Assembly: GCF_013520865.1 (NCBI RefSeq)
Contig: NZ_JACDXJ010000004.1
Location: 1 to 45,008, forward strand
Source of the DNA: Microvirga mediterraneensis
GTDB taxonomy: Bacteria > Pseudomonadota > Alphaproteobacteria > Rhizobiales > Beijerinckiaceae
Direction of reading: 5' to 3'
Length of the DNA: 45,008 nt
In this document: positions 1-11,100 of the stretch, piece after piece
How positions within the stretch are numbered: position 1 is the stretch's first letter
Layout of the letters: each line of letters starts with the position of its first letter
Made by a program: the position numbers and the translations under genes
Notes under the pieces: model-generated
Told to the model about the DNA's origin: nothing
What the model saw: only the letters and a program-made list of their open reading frames with translations
Databases searched by the model: none

Positions 1-1092
1 GCCGGGCGCAAGCTGCAGAAGATCCGGCACTACGTCGCCATGCAGGACCTGATCGTGTTCACCGAGACCGGCGAATGGCGCGTGACCGGAACCGAGGGCG
101 GCGTGATCACCCCCACGGGCTCGCTCAAGGCGACGCCTCAATCCGAATACGGCATCGGCGATGTGCCGCCCATGGTGACCGGCGACCAGATTCTGTTCGT
201 CCTGCGCTCCGGCCGGCAGGTGCGCGATCTGGGCTATAAGTTCGAGAGCGACAACTATTCCGGGTCCGATCTCACGCTGTTGTCCTCGCACCTGTTCGAG
301 ACCCGGCGCGTGGTCGCTTGGGCGCAGCAGAAGAACCCCTACGGGATCATCTGGTGCGTGATGGACGACGGCACCGTGAACGCACTTACCTACCTGCGGG
401 AGCATGAGGTCTGGGCCTGGGGGCAGCATACGACCGACGGCACCGTGGAGAGCGTCGCGGTGGTGCCGGAGAACGATGTCGACGTGCCTTATTTCGTGGT
501 GCGGCGCGTGGTGGGCGGCGTCGCCCGACGCTACATCGAGCGCATGGTGCCGAACCTCTCGACCACGCCGCGGGAGCAGACGTTCTATGTCGATAGCGGC
601 CTGACCTATGCCGGGTCGGCGGTGTCCAGGGTGGCCGGCCTCGATCATCTCGAAGGGCGCGCGGTCCTGGGGCTCGCCGATGGCGCTGTGGTCGGCCTCG
701 ACGGGGAACTGGTCGTGACCGGCGGGGCTGTCGATCTGCCGTTCGCCGCCTCGACGATCCGCCTCGGCCTCGGCTACGACAGCCTGTTCGAGAGTCTGGC
801 CTTCGCTTTGGGCGACCGTACCACGGAGGGCGTGGTTAAGGGCGTCGGCGAGGTCAGCCTGTCGGTGCTGCACACCAGCGGCATCGAGGTCGGCGGCTCC
901 TGGGACGACATGAACGAGCACAAGGCGCGTTCCTTCGAGGATTACGGCGACGCCCCAAGCCTGATCACCGATACGATCACCATCACGGCGGGATCCGGCT
1001 ACGACACGGCCGGCACGGTCTGCCTGCGGCAGCGCTATCCGCTCCCGGCCTCGATCCTGTCCATTGCGCCGAACATCGACTATGCGACCTGA
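1..1092 (+). CDS. Tail tubular protein B-like nozzle protein, 3' part
   Basis: This is the C-terminal 363 residues of a protein whose start lies at 43874, at the other end of the window. The first base is in codon phase 1 and the shared 127-bp terminal repeat joins both pieces in frame, giving a 699-aa protein. In T7-like podophages this family (gp12) forms the tail nozzle below the adaptor ring. This part is rich in beta-strand-like, aromatic and glycine sequence, with no membrane segment. It ends 11 bp inside the next gene, suggesting translational coupling. The family call rests on order (adaptor, this gene, gp13-like, gp14-like) and on the N-terminal piece. The split is an effect of linearising a circle, not a frameshift. 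Confidence 0.8.
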   Translation, partial: AGRKLQKIRHYVAMQDLIVFTETGEWRVTGTEGGVITPTGSLKATPQSEYGIGDVPPMVTGDQILFVLRSGRQVRDLGYKFESDNYSGSDLTLLSSHLFETRRVVAWAQQKNPYGIIWCVMDDGTVNALTYLREHEVWAWGQHTTDGTVESVAVVPENDVDVPYFVVRRVVGGVARRYIERMVPNLSTTPREQTFYVDSGLTYAGSAVSRVAGLDHLEGRAVLGLADGAVVGLDGELVVTGGAVDLPFAASTIRLGLGYDSLFESLAFALGDRTTEGVVKGVGEVSLSVLHTSGIEVGGSWDDMNEHKARSFEDYGDAPSLITDTITITAGSGYDTAGTVCLRQRYPLPASILSIAPNIDYAT

Positions 1093-1549
1093 GATCACGA
1101 TTCGCCCGGCCGTGTGGGACGATATCGCGGCGGTGGCGGCGAACATCCGCGAGGCCGACCGGCGCGAGTGCATGGCGCAGACCCTGCTCAAGCCGGAGGA
1201 CGCGATCCTGTTCGTGATGCGCTCGGCGGTCAAAGCCTGGTGCGGCCTCGTCGACGGCGAGCATGCGTGCCTGTTCGGGGTGTCGCGCTCCTCGCTCATG
1301 ACCCTGGAATGCGGTACGCCCTGGCTCGTCGGCACGCCCCTGATCGAGCGGTACGAGCGCGCCTTCCTGCGTCGCAATAAGGCTTACATATCAGAGTTCA
1401 AAACTATCTTCCCCAAGCTGGAAAATTGGGTAGATATGCGCAACGAAAAAGCGGTGCGCTGGCTTGCATGGCTCGGCTTTAAAATCCATGATGCAGAACC
1501 GCACGGCCCGCTCGGGCGGCCGTTCCACCGCTTCACGATGGGAGATTGA
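1082..1549 (+). CDS. Internal virion protein gp13-like (acetyltransferase-like fold)
   Basis: A 155-aa protein resembling the T7 gp13 / DUF2833 group, small virion-associated proteins related in fold to GNAT acetyltransferases. The N-terminus (EITIRPAVWDDIAAVAANIR) has the usual GNAT opening pattern, and the C-terminal part (ENWVDMRNEKAVRWLAWLGF) resembles the usual 'N..A...Y.K.GF' end of that fold. The ATG at 1082 overlaps the end of the preceding nozzle gene by 11 bp; an in-frame TTG lies 18 bp upstream. In T7-like phages the gene sits between the nozzle and the other ejection proteins, as here. The 3' third, from about 1375, is much more AT-rich than its neighbours. Acetyltransferase activity is not implied. 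Confidence 0.7.
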   Translation: MRPEITIRPAVWDDIAAVAANIREADRRECMAQTLLKPEDAILFVMRSAVKAWCGLVDGEHACLFGVSRSSLMTLECGTPWLVGTPLIERYERAFLRRNKAYISEFKTIFPKLENWVDMRNEKAVRWLAWLGFKIHDAEPHGPLGRPFHRFTMGD

Positions 1550-1552
1550 TAG

Positions 1553-2095
1553 ATGTGTGTCGCCGCTCTCCCGATGATCGCCATGGTATCGTCTCTCGCG
1601 AGCGCGGCCGTGGGCGCGGTCGGCGCGATCCAGCAGGGCAACGCCGCGGCGGCCTCGGCCAAGTACAACGCGGCCGTGAACGAGAACAACAACGTCCTGG
1701 CGCAGCGCGCGGCCGAGGATGCCCGCAAGCGCGGAGAGCAGGAGGCGCAGGAGCACAACCGGCGCGTCTCGGCCCTGCGGGGCAAGCAGACCGCCGCGAT
1801 GGCGGCGAACGGCGTTGATCTCACCTCGGGCTCGCCGCTCAACGTCACGGCCGACACGGCGCAGTTGGGCGCGCTCGACGTGCTTACCATCCGCAACAAC
1901 ACCGAACGCGAGGCCCTGGGCTACGAGGCGCAGGGGATGAACTTCCGCGCCGAGGCGAACCTGAACCGCATGCAGGCCAAGTCGGCCCGGCAGGCCGGCA
2001 TGATCGGCGCCGTCGGCTCCGTGGTGTCCGGCTTCGGTCAGGTGGCGGACAAGTGGTACAAAATGGGTCCTTCTAGCATAGGGAAACTGACCTGA
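1553..2095 (+). CDS. Internal virion protein gp14-like
   Basis: A 180-aa protein in the position of T7 gp14, one of three proteins ejected into the cell envelope to form the DNA conduit. Residues 6-26 form a small-residue hydrophobic segment (MIAMVSSLASAAVGAVGAIQ). A long alanine/asparagine/glutamate-rich helical region follows, and a second glycine-rich hydrophobic stretch lies near residues 150-165. This pattern of two weak membrane segments flanking a coiled helix is typical of podovirus internal proteins. It starts 3 bp after the preceding stop, and its own stop overlaps the next ATG (TGATG). The function is inferred from position and composition. Confidence 0.7.
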   Translation: MCVAALPMIAMVSSLASAAVGAVGAIQQGNAAAASAKYNAAVNENNNVLAQRAAEDARKRGEQEAQEHNRRVSALRGKQTAAMAANGVDLTSGSPLNVTADTAQLGALDVLTIRNNTEREALGYEAQGMNFRAEANLNRMQAKSARQAGMIGAVGSVVSGFGQVADKWYKMGPSSIGKLT

Positions 2096-5000
2096 TGCCA
2101 ACGGTTCCGACTTACGATCAGCGGCAGGTTAGGGACGCTCCGGCGCCGAACCAGTATCAGCACCCGTCGGCCTCGCCGGACGATTCCGGGGCGGCGACGG
2201 GACGGGCGCTCCAGGGCCTGGGCGGCGAGATCGCGCGGGCGGGCGTGGCATTCTCGAACGAGGCCGAGCGGCAGCAGGAGAAGGACCAGGCGGCACAACT
2301 GCTGCAGGCCCAGGCCGATTATTCCTCGCGCCTCAACCGGGCGCTGTATACCGACGAGACCCTTCCCGACGGCACGGTGCGCAAGGGCCTGTTCACCACT
2401 CAAGGGTCCGAGGCCATGGGCGCGGCGGGACGCTTCGCCACGATCGAGGAGGACGTGTACCGCGCCGTGACCGGCACCCTCAAGGATCCGGCCCAGGCCG
2501 AGCGGTTCAACCAGATCCGCACCCGTTCGCGCATGTCATACGAGACGGCGGCGGTCAAGCACGAGGCGGACAACCGGGTCAAGTTCCAGGCGGAAGCCCA
2601 GGACGCGGCTGTGAAGACGGCGACGCTGAACGCGGTCAACGGCTACGACAAGCCGGAGATCCTGCAGGAGGAGATGGGGAACATCCGGCGTGCGGTGGCG
2701 GCGGCCAATGCCGGATCTGCCCAGGACGTGATCGACTACAAGTCGCGCGTGGCGATCTCGGGCGTGCACAAGGCGATCTTCGGGCGCATGCTGCGGGACG
2801 ACGACGCCAAGGCGGCGCTGAACTATTACGAGACCAACAAGGGCGAGATCGAGGGCGCGGACCATATTGAGATCCAGCGCGCGCTCGAGGTACCGTTGCG
2901 CCGGCAGCAGGCGCAGGACTATCTCTCCGGCGTGACGGTCGCGGGCTCGCCCGGCACCAAGCTGGTGCGCGCGGTGGTCGGATCGGAATCCTCGGGCAAT
3001 CCCGGCGCGGTCTCGCCCAAGGGCGCCGCCGGCCTGATGCAGGTCATGCCCGGCACGGCCAAAGAGATCGACGACGCGCTCGGCGGGATCTACGGCCTGT
3101 CGAAGATGAGCGACGCTCAGGTGCAGGAGTTCTACAAGCAGAACCCGGCCGTGAACCTGGAGCACGGCGCGTTCTACCTGCAGCAGCAGCTCACCAAATA
3201 CAGCGGCGATATCGAGGCGGCGTTGATCGCCTACAATGCCGGCCCGGCCAACGCCGACAAGTGGCTCAATGCGGGCCGGGATTACGCCGTCCTTCCCAGA
3301 CGCGAGGAGACGGAGCCCTACGTCCGCAAGACCCTGACGCGCTATGCCGAGGAAATGGGCGGGCCGGTCGAGACCAAGCCCACCCTGCGCGACATGCCGG
3401 ACCTGCCCCCCGTGGGGCGGCGGGTGACGCAGGCCGAATTCCCGGCGGACAGCTATTACAAGCCGGATCAGGTCTTCCGCGGGCGCCCCGGGGCGTTCGT
3501 CGATCAGCGCGCGCTCGTGATGGCGAACGAGCTCGGCCGCCGCTTCGAGGAGTTGACCGGGCGCCGCGTCGAGATGAATTCCGGCTTCCGCGATCCGGGC
3601 ACGAATGCGAGCGTGGGCGGAGCCAAGTCCTCGCGCCACATGCACGGCGACGCGTTCGATTTCAACATCAAGGATCTGCCGGACGAGGAAAAAACCGCGT
3701 TCCTGCAACTGGCTCGGCAGGTCGGATTCACGGGCGTGGGCTTCTACGAGGACGGCCCGGGGCACCTCCACCTCGATATCGGTCGCGCGCGGTCGTGGGG
3801 CGGCCTGCCGCAATGGGCCCGGGGCGCCACCCAGGAAACCCAGACGACGGGCTACCTCGGACAGCCCACGATGGCGGCGGGCTACGGCAACCTGCCGATG
3901 CCCGCCAACATGGCGCGCATGGCGTCAGGCGTGACGAGCCCCTATGCGGCGATCGCTGCTCAAGGAGCCTTCCCGGTCACGGCGCCGGTTGCGGGAGCTC
4001 CCGTGCTCGACACGACCACACCCTCGCCCGTCACCATGACGCCGCTCGTCAATGCCCCGGTGGACGTGCCGCCGGCCGTCTCGACCCGCGTGCGCCCGGA
4101 CGATTTCGATCCGGACGCCATGCGGGCCTATGCGCAGGCGGCGCCGGAGAATATCCGCGACACGGTGGTGCGCCAGACCGAGGCGCGGATCGCGCAGATG
4201 GAGCGGCAACGCAAGTCCGTCCTGAAGGACACGGGCAACCAGGCTTGGGCGCATGTCCTCCAGGGCGGGTCCGTCGACGACCTGCCGCCGGAGATCTACT
4301 CGGCCCTGATCGAGCAGAGCCCGGAGACGGTCAAGCGCATGCAGGACTATGAGGACCGGCGCGAGACCAAGCGCGACAAGACCGACGAGGGCACCTATTA
4401 CCGCCTGTCCCAGATGACGCCGGAGCAGCTTGCGGCCGACGATTTCAACCTGATGGACTATGCCGACCGGCTGTCGGGCGAGCACCTGCGCCACTTTGCG
4501 CAGAAGCAGGCCGATGCCAAGAAGGGCGTGCGCGACGCGTCCCAGGGTGCCGGCATCCTGACCGTCAAGGAACTCGGCACCATGGCGCTCGGCAAGATGG
4601 GGATCGCTACCACGGGCAAGGAGGCCACGGCCGAAAGCGAGGCGCGCGCCGGACTGTTCTTCATGCGCCTCGAGCAGGAGGTCTCGGCCGTGCAGGTGGC
4701 GCAGAAGCGCAAAGCCACCAATGAGGAAATACAGAAAATCGTGGATGCGCTTTCCACGCCGGTCACGCAGGGCGGGTTCTTCTCCGGGAAGGCCAAGTAC
4801 CGGTTCGAGATGGGCCGGCCGGAGGAGAACGAGAGCCGGATCCGCAACAATCTGCCGCCGATCGGCGAGACCACGGGAGTGTTCGATGTGGCGTCCAAAC
4901 TGGAGGACGTGCCGGATGAGGCCCGGACCATGATCATCGAGACGCACCGCCGGCTGACCGGCGAGGCGCCCACGTCGAAAAAAACCGCTTCCATATACAA

Positions 5001-5172
5001 TGAAATATTGACCGCACATACAGGGCGCCCGGTGCCAGTTCCGTCAGACAAAATAAACCGGTTCAAAACTCAAGCTGCAGCGGCTCTAGGAAGGGTGCCT
5101 ACTGACTTGGATTTGTCTATGCTATATTCGCAGTGGTTACGCCGCGAATATCCTTTACGCATAGGTGAGTGA
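2095..5172 (+). CDS. Internal virion protein gp15-like with lytic transglycosylase and M15 peptidase domains
   Basis: A 1025-aa ejected virion protein with two peptidoglycan-cutting domains. Residues about 285-400 match soluble lytic transglycosylases: a catalytic-type Glu at about 298 in GSESSGNPGAVSPKGAAGLM, then the family's YNAGPANADKWL. Residues about 485-565 match M15/VanY-like zinc peptidases: His515-x6-Asp522 (HMHGDAFD) and HLH at 557-559 (GHLHLDIG). The rest is helical and charged, with a proline-rich linker near 600-660. Such proteins open a local hole in the cell wall as DNA enters. T7 places its transglycosylase on gp16 and has no M15 domain, so this arrangement differs. The last ~190 bp are AT-rich and may hold a promoter for the next gene. 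It overlaps the next gene by TGATG. Confidence 0.85.
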   Translation: MPTVPTYDQRQVRDAPAPNQYQHPSASPDDSGAATGRALQGLGGEIARAGVAFSNEAERQQEKDQAAQLLQAQADYSSRLNRALYTDETLPDGTVRKGLFTTQGSEAMGAAGRFATIEEDVYRAVTGTLKDPAQAERFNQIRTRSRMSYETAAVKHEADNRVKFQAEAQDAAVKTATLNAVNGYDKPEILQEEMGNIRRAVAAANAGSAQDVIDYKSRVAISGVHKAIFGRMLRDDDAKAALNYYETNKGEIEGADHIEIQRALEVPLRRQQAQDYLSGVTVAGSPGTKLVRAVVGSESSGNPGAVSPKGAAGLMQVMPGTAKEIDDALGGIYGLSKMSDAQVQEFYKQNPAVNLEHGAFYLQQQLTKYSGDIEAALIAYNAGPANADKWLNAGRDYAVLPRREETEPYVRKTLTRYAEEMGGPVETKPTLRDMPDLPPVGRRVTQAEFPADSYYKPDQVFRGRPGAFVDQRALVMANELGRRFEELTGRRVEMNSGFRDPGTNASVGGAKSSRHMHGDAFDFNIKDLPDEEKTAFLQLARQVGFTGVGFYEDGPGHLHLDIGRARSWGGLPQWARGATQETQTTGYLGQPTMAAGYGNLPMPANMARMASGVTSPYAAIAAQGAFPVTAPVAGAPVLDTTTPSPVTMTPLVNAPVDVPPAVSTRVRPDDFDPDAMRAYAQAAPENIRDTVVRQTEARIAQMERQRKSVLKDTGNQAWAHVLQGGSVDDLPPEIYSALIEQSPETVKRMQDYEDRRETKRDKTDEGTYYRLSQMTPEQLAADDFNLMDYADRLSGEHLRHFAQKQADAKKGVRDASQGAGILTVKELGTMALGKMGIATTGKEATAESEARAGLFFMRLEQEVSAVQVAQKRKATNEEIQKIVDALSTPVTQGGFFSGKAKYRFEMGRPEENESRIRNNLPPIGETTGVFDVASKLEDVPDEARTMIIETHRRLTGEAPTSKKTASIYNEILTAHTGRPVPVPSDKINRFKTQAAAALGRVPTDLDLSMLYSQWLRREYPLRIGE

Positions 5173-8100
5173 TGTCCGAGTTTGACGCTTTCTTCAAAGA
5201 GGTCGCCCAAGAGGAAACCGAGAAGAGGCGTCAGACCAGCGAGGTTACATCCCTCGGCGCGGCGACCACCTTCGAGCCGCCGTCGGGTGCCCTGCCGGCC
5301 TTGCCCAAGATCGACCGTCCGGACGAGTTCGCCGGCTTCTTCGAGGAGGTCAAGCAGGAGGAATCCGCCAAGGTGTCGCGCGGCCTGCAACTGGCCGAGC
5401 AGCACGACCCGGAAACCTATGGCAAGGCACGGGCGATCGCCGACCGCGACGGGCTGATGGTGGATTTCGCGGTGGCGAACCTCGGCGCGCTGGAGAAGCG
5501 CGAAACGGTCTCCAAGATGCGCAAGGCGCTGGAGGCCAATCCCGGCCTGCGGGAATGGTTCTCCTCTGAGGACAACGGCGCCGTGGTCAAGCTCGACGAG
5601 CTCGAGCGCCTGTCCGGCCTGTCGTGGCTGTTCCAGTCTGGTGGGGCGGCGTTCTCGGAAGGTTACCGGCAGACGCGCCTTGCCGAGATCGGGCATGCGC
5701 AGCTTTATGGCCGCGCCACGCCGGAGATGATCGCCGAGGCCGACCGGATCGAAGCGCAGGCGCGTGACGAGTTCGGCGCCGACGGCTGGTTCTCCGGGGC
5801 CTGGACGAGCGCGGCCCAGATGGCGCCGATGATGATCGAAAGCGGGATTGCCGGGTTCAAGGGCGCGGCCGTCGGCGGCGGAACCGGTGCGCTGATCGGT
5901 GGCGTTGGTGGCGCGGCGGCGGGTGGCGTCGGCGCCGTGCCTGGCGCGGCTGCGGGCCTTGCCGTCGGTGCCAAGGCGGGCGCGGCGGCCGGCGCGGCGC
6001 TCAAGGCCTACGAACTGGAATCGGGCCTCGCCTATCGCGAGTTCCTCGGGTTCAAGGACGAGCAGGGCAACCGGCTGGATCCGGATGCGGCCCGGCTCGC
6101 GGCGGCCCTGTCGGGCTTCGTCAATGCGGGCCTGGAGACGTTCTCGCTCGGGACCATGCTCCAGACCGTGCCGGCCTTGAAGGCGCTCGGGCTCGACGAG
6201 GCCACGCGCCTGTTCGGCCGCGAGGGGCTGAAAGAGGCCTTGAAACGCCCGACCTTCCGGGCGGCCATGACGGCGGCGGCCAAGCAGGTCGGCGAGGCGG
6301 GCGCGACCGAGATCACGACCGAGATGGCACAGGAAGCCATGACCATCCTCGGCGGCGAACTGGCCAAGTCGGCGAGCGACGGCGAGTTCGATTTCCTGAC
6401 GCCGGGCCAATGGGCCGCGCGCATCGGCGAGGCTGGCATCGAGACCGCCAAGGCGATGACCATCATGGGGCCGCTGTTCGCCGCGCCTGGCTTCGTCAAG
6501 GATCTCGGGGCCGCGCGCCGGTCGCAGAAGACGGTCGCGATCTTCACGCAACTGAACGAGGATCTGAAGGACGACGGCCTGCGCGAGCGCAACCCGCAGA
6601 AGTTCAAGGAGGCGTTCGAGGCGGCGACGTCGGATGCCGCCAAGACTGTCTACGTGCCGGTCGAGCGGCTGAACGAACTGTTTCAGTCCTACAACGTCAA
6701 CCCGGCCGACCTGCAATTCGACGATTTCCCCGGGGCCTATGCCGAGGCCATGGCGACCGGCGGCGATGTGGAAATGCGACTTTCCGATTATGCGACGAAA
6801 CTCGCCGGGACGGATCTCGGCAATGCCCTGATCCCGCATCTGCGGCTGTCTCCGGAGGACATGACCCAGGCTGAAGCCGAGGCGTTCAACGAGGCATGGC
6901 AGGAAACCCGCGCCCGCCTGATGGAGGAGGATCTCGAAGCCCTGAAAGCCGAGAGTGCCCGCGAGGCCCCGGGGCAGCAGGTGTTCCTGGATATCCGCGA
7001 CAAGGCGGTGGCGGCCGGGCGCTCCCTCGACGTGGCCGAGCAATACGCGACCGTGTGGCAGGCGTTCTTTTCCACCCTCGCCGACAAGACCGGCGGCGAC
7101 GCATTCCAACTCTACCAGGACCGCGGCGTGGAAATCCGCTTCGCTTTCCCGGAACAACTGTCCTACCAGTCGACGGACGATCTCGACCTGCTCCTCGACG
7201 ATCTGCGCGCCGGCCGCGAGGTGGCGGTCGACCGGGAAAAGCGCAAGGCCCTGGGGCCGAGCCTGTCCACCTTCCTGCGGTCGAAGGGCGGCCTGCAGGA
7301 TTCGGGCGGCGAGTTGCGCGCCCGCGATGTCGGCGGCACGCTCCTGGCCAAATCGGGCAAGGGCATGAACCTCGACGACGCGGCGCTGGCTGCGTGGGAG
7401 GCGGGCTACTTCCCGGAATTCGGCGAGACCCGCCCCTCGATCGACGACCTGCTCGCGGCGCTCGACCGAGAGCTCGGCGGCGATAGCATCTATACGGGCG
7501 GACGCACGCCCGATTCCGTGGACCTGTCGACGGAATACCTAGCCCGGCTCGACACCATGGGCCGGACGCTGGACGAGCTGGGGCTGTCGGTGCAATCGCT
7601 CTCGAACGAGACCATCCGGCAGGAGCTGGAGGCGATCACCAACCGGGACGCGGAGCAAGGGGCCTTGTTCCAGTTCGCGGGCGTGCAGGGCGCGGTGCGG
7701 CTCGACGGGGCGGAAGTGCCGGCGCTCCAGGAAGCGGCCCGCATGCAGGCTCAAGGAGCCTATCCGGACGAGATCTTCGAGGCGACCGGCTGGTTCCAGG
7801 GCGTCGACGGCGCATGGCGGTTCGAGATCGCGGACGCGGATGCGACGGTGAACGTTTCCGCTTTTACGGAAAATCGTTTCGTCGGGCGCCTCGGCGACGT
7901 GCTCACACACGACAAACTGTTCAAGGCCTACCCGGCCTTGGCGGACAGCGAGGTGGCCCTGTCCCTCGGTGAGAAGGACGACGGCGCGTTCTACGAGGAC
8001 ACGGGCGAGATCGAGGCTTCGGCCGGAACCCCGGAAAAACTGCGCTCGATCCTGCTGCACGAGATCGCGCATGCCATTCAGGCCACGGAAGGGTTCGCGC

Positions 8101-11100
8101 CCGGCGGCAACACGACCATGGGCGAGATCTACGAGGGCGAGGCGGTGGAGCGCCTGCAATCGGAGGTCCAGCGCCTGCAGCAGCGTTCCATGCTGGCCGA
8201 TCCCACGGACCTGATGACGGCCAAGCAGAAGCTCGCGCAAGCCGCCCGGTTCGAATACTATCGGCGCATTGCGGGCGAGGTGGAGGCGCGCAACGTCGAG
8301 GCCCGCGAGGCGGAGCGGCAGGCGGGCCAGGAGCCGGACCTGCCGTGGTATACGCAGGACGTGCCGGACGGGCAGCAGATCGTGATCGTGCGGACAGACA
8401 CGCACGGCGAGGCCATGCAGTCGGTGGGCGCCCCGCGCGAATACTTCCAGGGCAAGAGTGATCTCGGCGGCCCGCGGGCCGACAAGCGCGGCTCGATCCA
8501 GTTCGGCACCGGCCGGACGATCATCAACCTGTTCGAAAAGGCGGACCTGAGCACGTTCCTGCACGAGAGCGGTCACTTCTTCCTGGAGGTGACGCGCGAC
8601 ATGGCCCTGGCCGAGAATGCCCCGCAGGCGCTCAAGGACGACTGGCAGCAGATCAAGGACTGGCTCGGGCTGACCGATGACAAGATCACGGTCGACGCGC
8701 ACGAGCAATTCGCCCGGGGATTCGAGGCGTACCTCTTCGAGGGCAAGGCGCCGTCTGAGGCGCTGCAGGGGGCGTTCTCGCGCTTCCGGGCGTGGCTGAC
8801 GTTCATCTATCGCAAGATCACGCGCCTGAACGTGACGGTCACACCGGAGATCAAGGCGGTGTTCGACCGCATGCTGGCGACGGAGGAGGAGATCAATGCA
8901 CAGCAAAACGCTCGTGAGTTTCGCGGCTGGATGGATCAGGCGACGACCGGCATGGAAGACGCCGAGTTCCAGCGCTACCGCCAACTGGCCGAGGCGGCAA
9001 CCGAGCAGGCCAAGGCCGATCTCCAGGCGCGGCTCCTCGCTGACGTAAAGCGGGAAACCTCCCGCGAGTGGCGCGAGAACAAGAAAGCCGTGCGCGAGGA
9101 GGTGGTCGACGAGTTCTCCCGCATGCCGGTCTATCAGGTGACGCATTACCTGCGGACGGGGCAGAGCATCGCCGAGGGCGTGGTCGTGCCGGGCGCGCGC
9201 ATGGTACTCGACCGGGCCTATCTCGTCGACCGCTATGGCGATTCCGTGCTCACGCGCCTGCCGCGCTACGTGCCGCCGATCTATGCGGACCCGGCGACGA
9301 ACAAACGCAAGGATGTGGCGGCCGTGCATCCCGACATCCTCGCGGAGGCCTTCGGCTACGAGAGCGGCGACGCCCTGGTGCAGGATCTCCTCTCGGCGCC
9401 GCCCATGGCCCGCGCCATCACGGAGGAGGTCGCCTTACGCATGCGCGACCGCTACGGCGACCTGCTCAACGACCAGGCGCGGCTTGCCGACGAGGCCGTG
9501 GCCGCCATGCACAACGACAAGCGGGCCGAGTTCATCGAGACCGAAATGCGGGCGCTGTCCCGTCGGGGCGGCGTGAACAACCCCATGCCGCGTCAGGTGG
9601 CGGCCCGGATGGCGCGCGACATCATCGCGGCGAAAAAGATCGCGGACGCGCAGCGTGTCGGGTTCTACACGCGGCAGGAACAGAAGGCTGCGTCCGAGGC
9701 CGAGAAGGCGATCCTCGCCGGGGACTTCAAGGCGGCGGCGGAGTGGAAGCGCAAGCAACTGTTCGCCCACTACCTCGCCCTGGAATCGCGCCGGGCCAAG
9801 GAGGAGGTTGAGCGCGCGACGCGCTACCTGAACCGCTTCGGCAACCGGAAGCGGCCGGCGAGCGTGGATCCGGACTATCTCGACCAGATCGAGGGTCTGC
9901 TCGAACGCTACGACCTGCGGCCGTCGACATCCTTACGCACGATCGAGCGGCGCAAGGCCCTGGCGGCGTTCATTGCGGAGAAGGAAGCGGCGGGCGAGAT
10001 GATCGCCATTCCGCAGCATCTCAGGGACGAGGCGGCGACGGTCTCCTACAAGGACCTGACCGTGGACGACCTGCGGGCCGTGGTCGATTCCGTGCAGAAT
10101 CTGGAGCACCTCGGCAAGCTCAAGAACAAGCTGATCCTGAACCGCAAGGCGATCGACTTCCAGAACGCCAAGGACGAGCTGACGGCGGCGCTCGAGGCCA
10201 ACACCGACCGGCGCAAGGACATCAAGGGGTTCACGCCGACCAAGTGGGAAAAGCTCCAGGCACAGGTGCTCTCGGCCGCCGCCACCATGGCGCGCATCGA
10301 GCAGGTGATCGAGTGGCTCGACGGCGGCGACATCAACGGGCCGTGGCGGCGCATGCTGTGGAAGCCGGTCGCCGACGCAGAGGCGCGTGAGATTGCCTTG
10401 CGCGAACAGGTGATGGCGCCGATCCTCGCCGTCTGGGACACGTTCCCCAAGGGCTATCTCGCCGAGAGCCACCACTTCCCGGGCATGGGCCGGTCCCTGA
10501 AGAAATCCGAGATCTTCGCCATCGCCCTGAACACGGGCACGGCGTCGAACCTCGACCGTCTCATGAAGGGCGAGCGGCTGCGCAAGGGCGGCGGCGTCGA
10601 CACGCAAGCCAAACTCGACGAGGCGCTCGGGGTCCTGACCAAGCAGGATTGGGACGCGATCCAGAAAATCTGGGACCAGATCAATTCCCTGTGGCCGGAA
10701 GCCTCCGCCCTGGAAAAGCGCCTCACGGGCCTGGAGCCGGTGAAGGTGGAGGCGCGCGAGGTGGTGACGCCGCATGGCACCTACCAGGGCGGCTATTACC
10801 CGCTGGTCTATGACAACGCGCAGTCGGTCGACGTGTCGGCCCGGCTCATGTCGAAGGAGGACCTGCAGATGGATCCGCAATTCGCGCGGCTCGGGCGCGA
10901 GGCGGGCTATCTGAAATCCCGCGTGGAGGAATACTCGGAGCCGCTCTCCGTCAACCTCGACGTGATCCAGCGCCATATCGAGAAGGTGGTCCACGACATC
11001 ACCCATTGGGAGGCGGTGAAGGAGGTCAACAAGATTCTGATGGATCCGCAGATTGCGACCGCGATCCGCGACCATCTCGGGGCGCCGTTCCAGGACGAGT

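Noticed and set aside
1..127. Biological direct terminal repeat like that of T7
   Set aside because: The repeat lies in the middle of the nozzle gene and has exactly a common k-mer length. T7-type terminal repeats lie at genome ends between gene modules.
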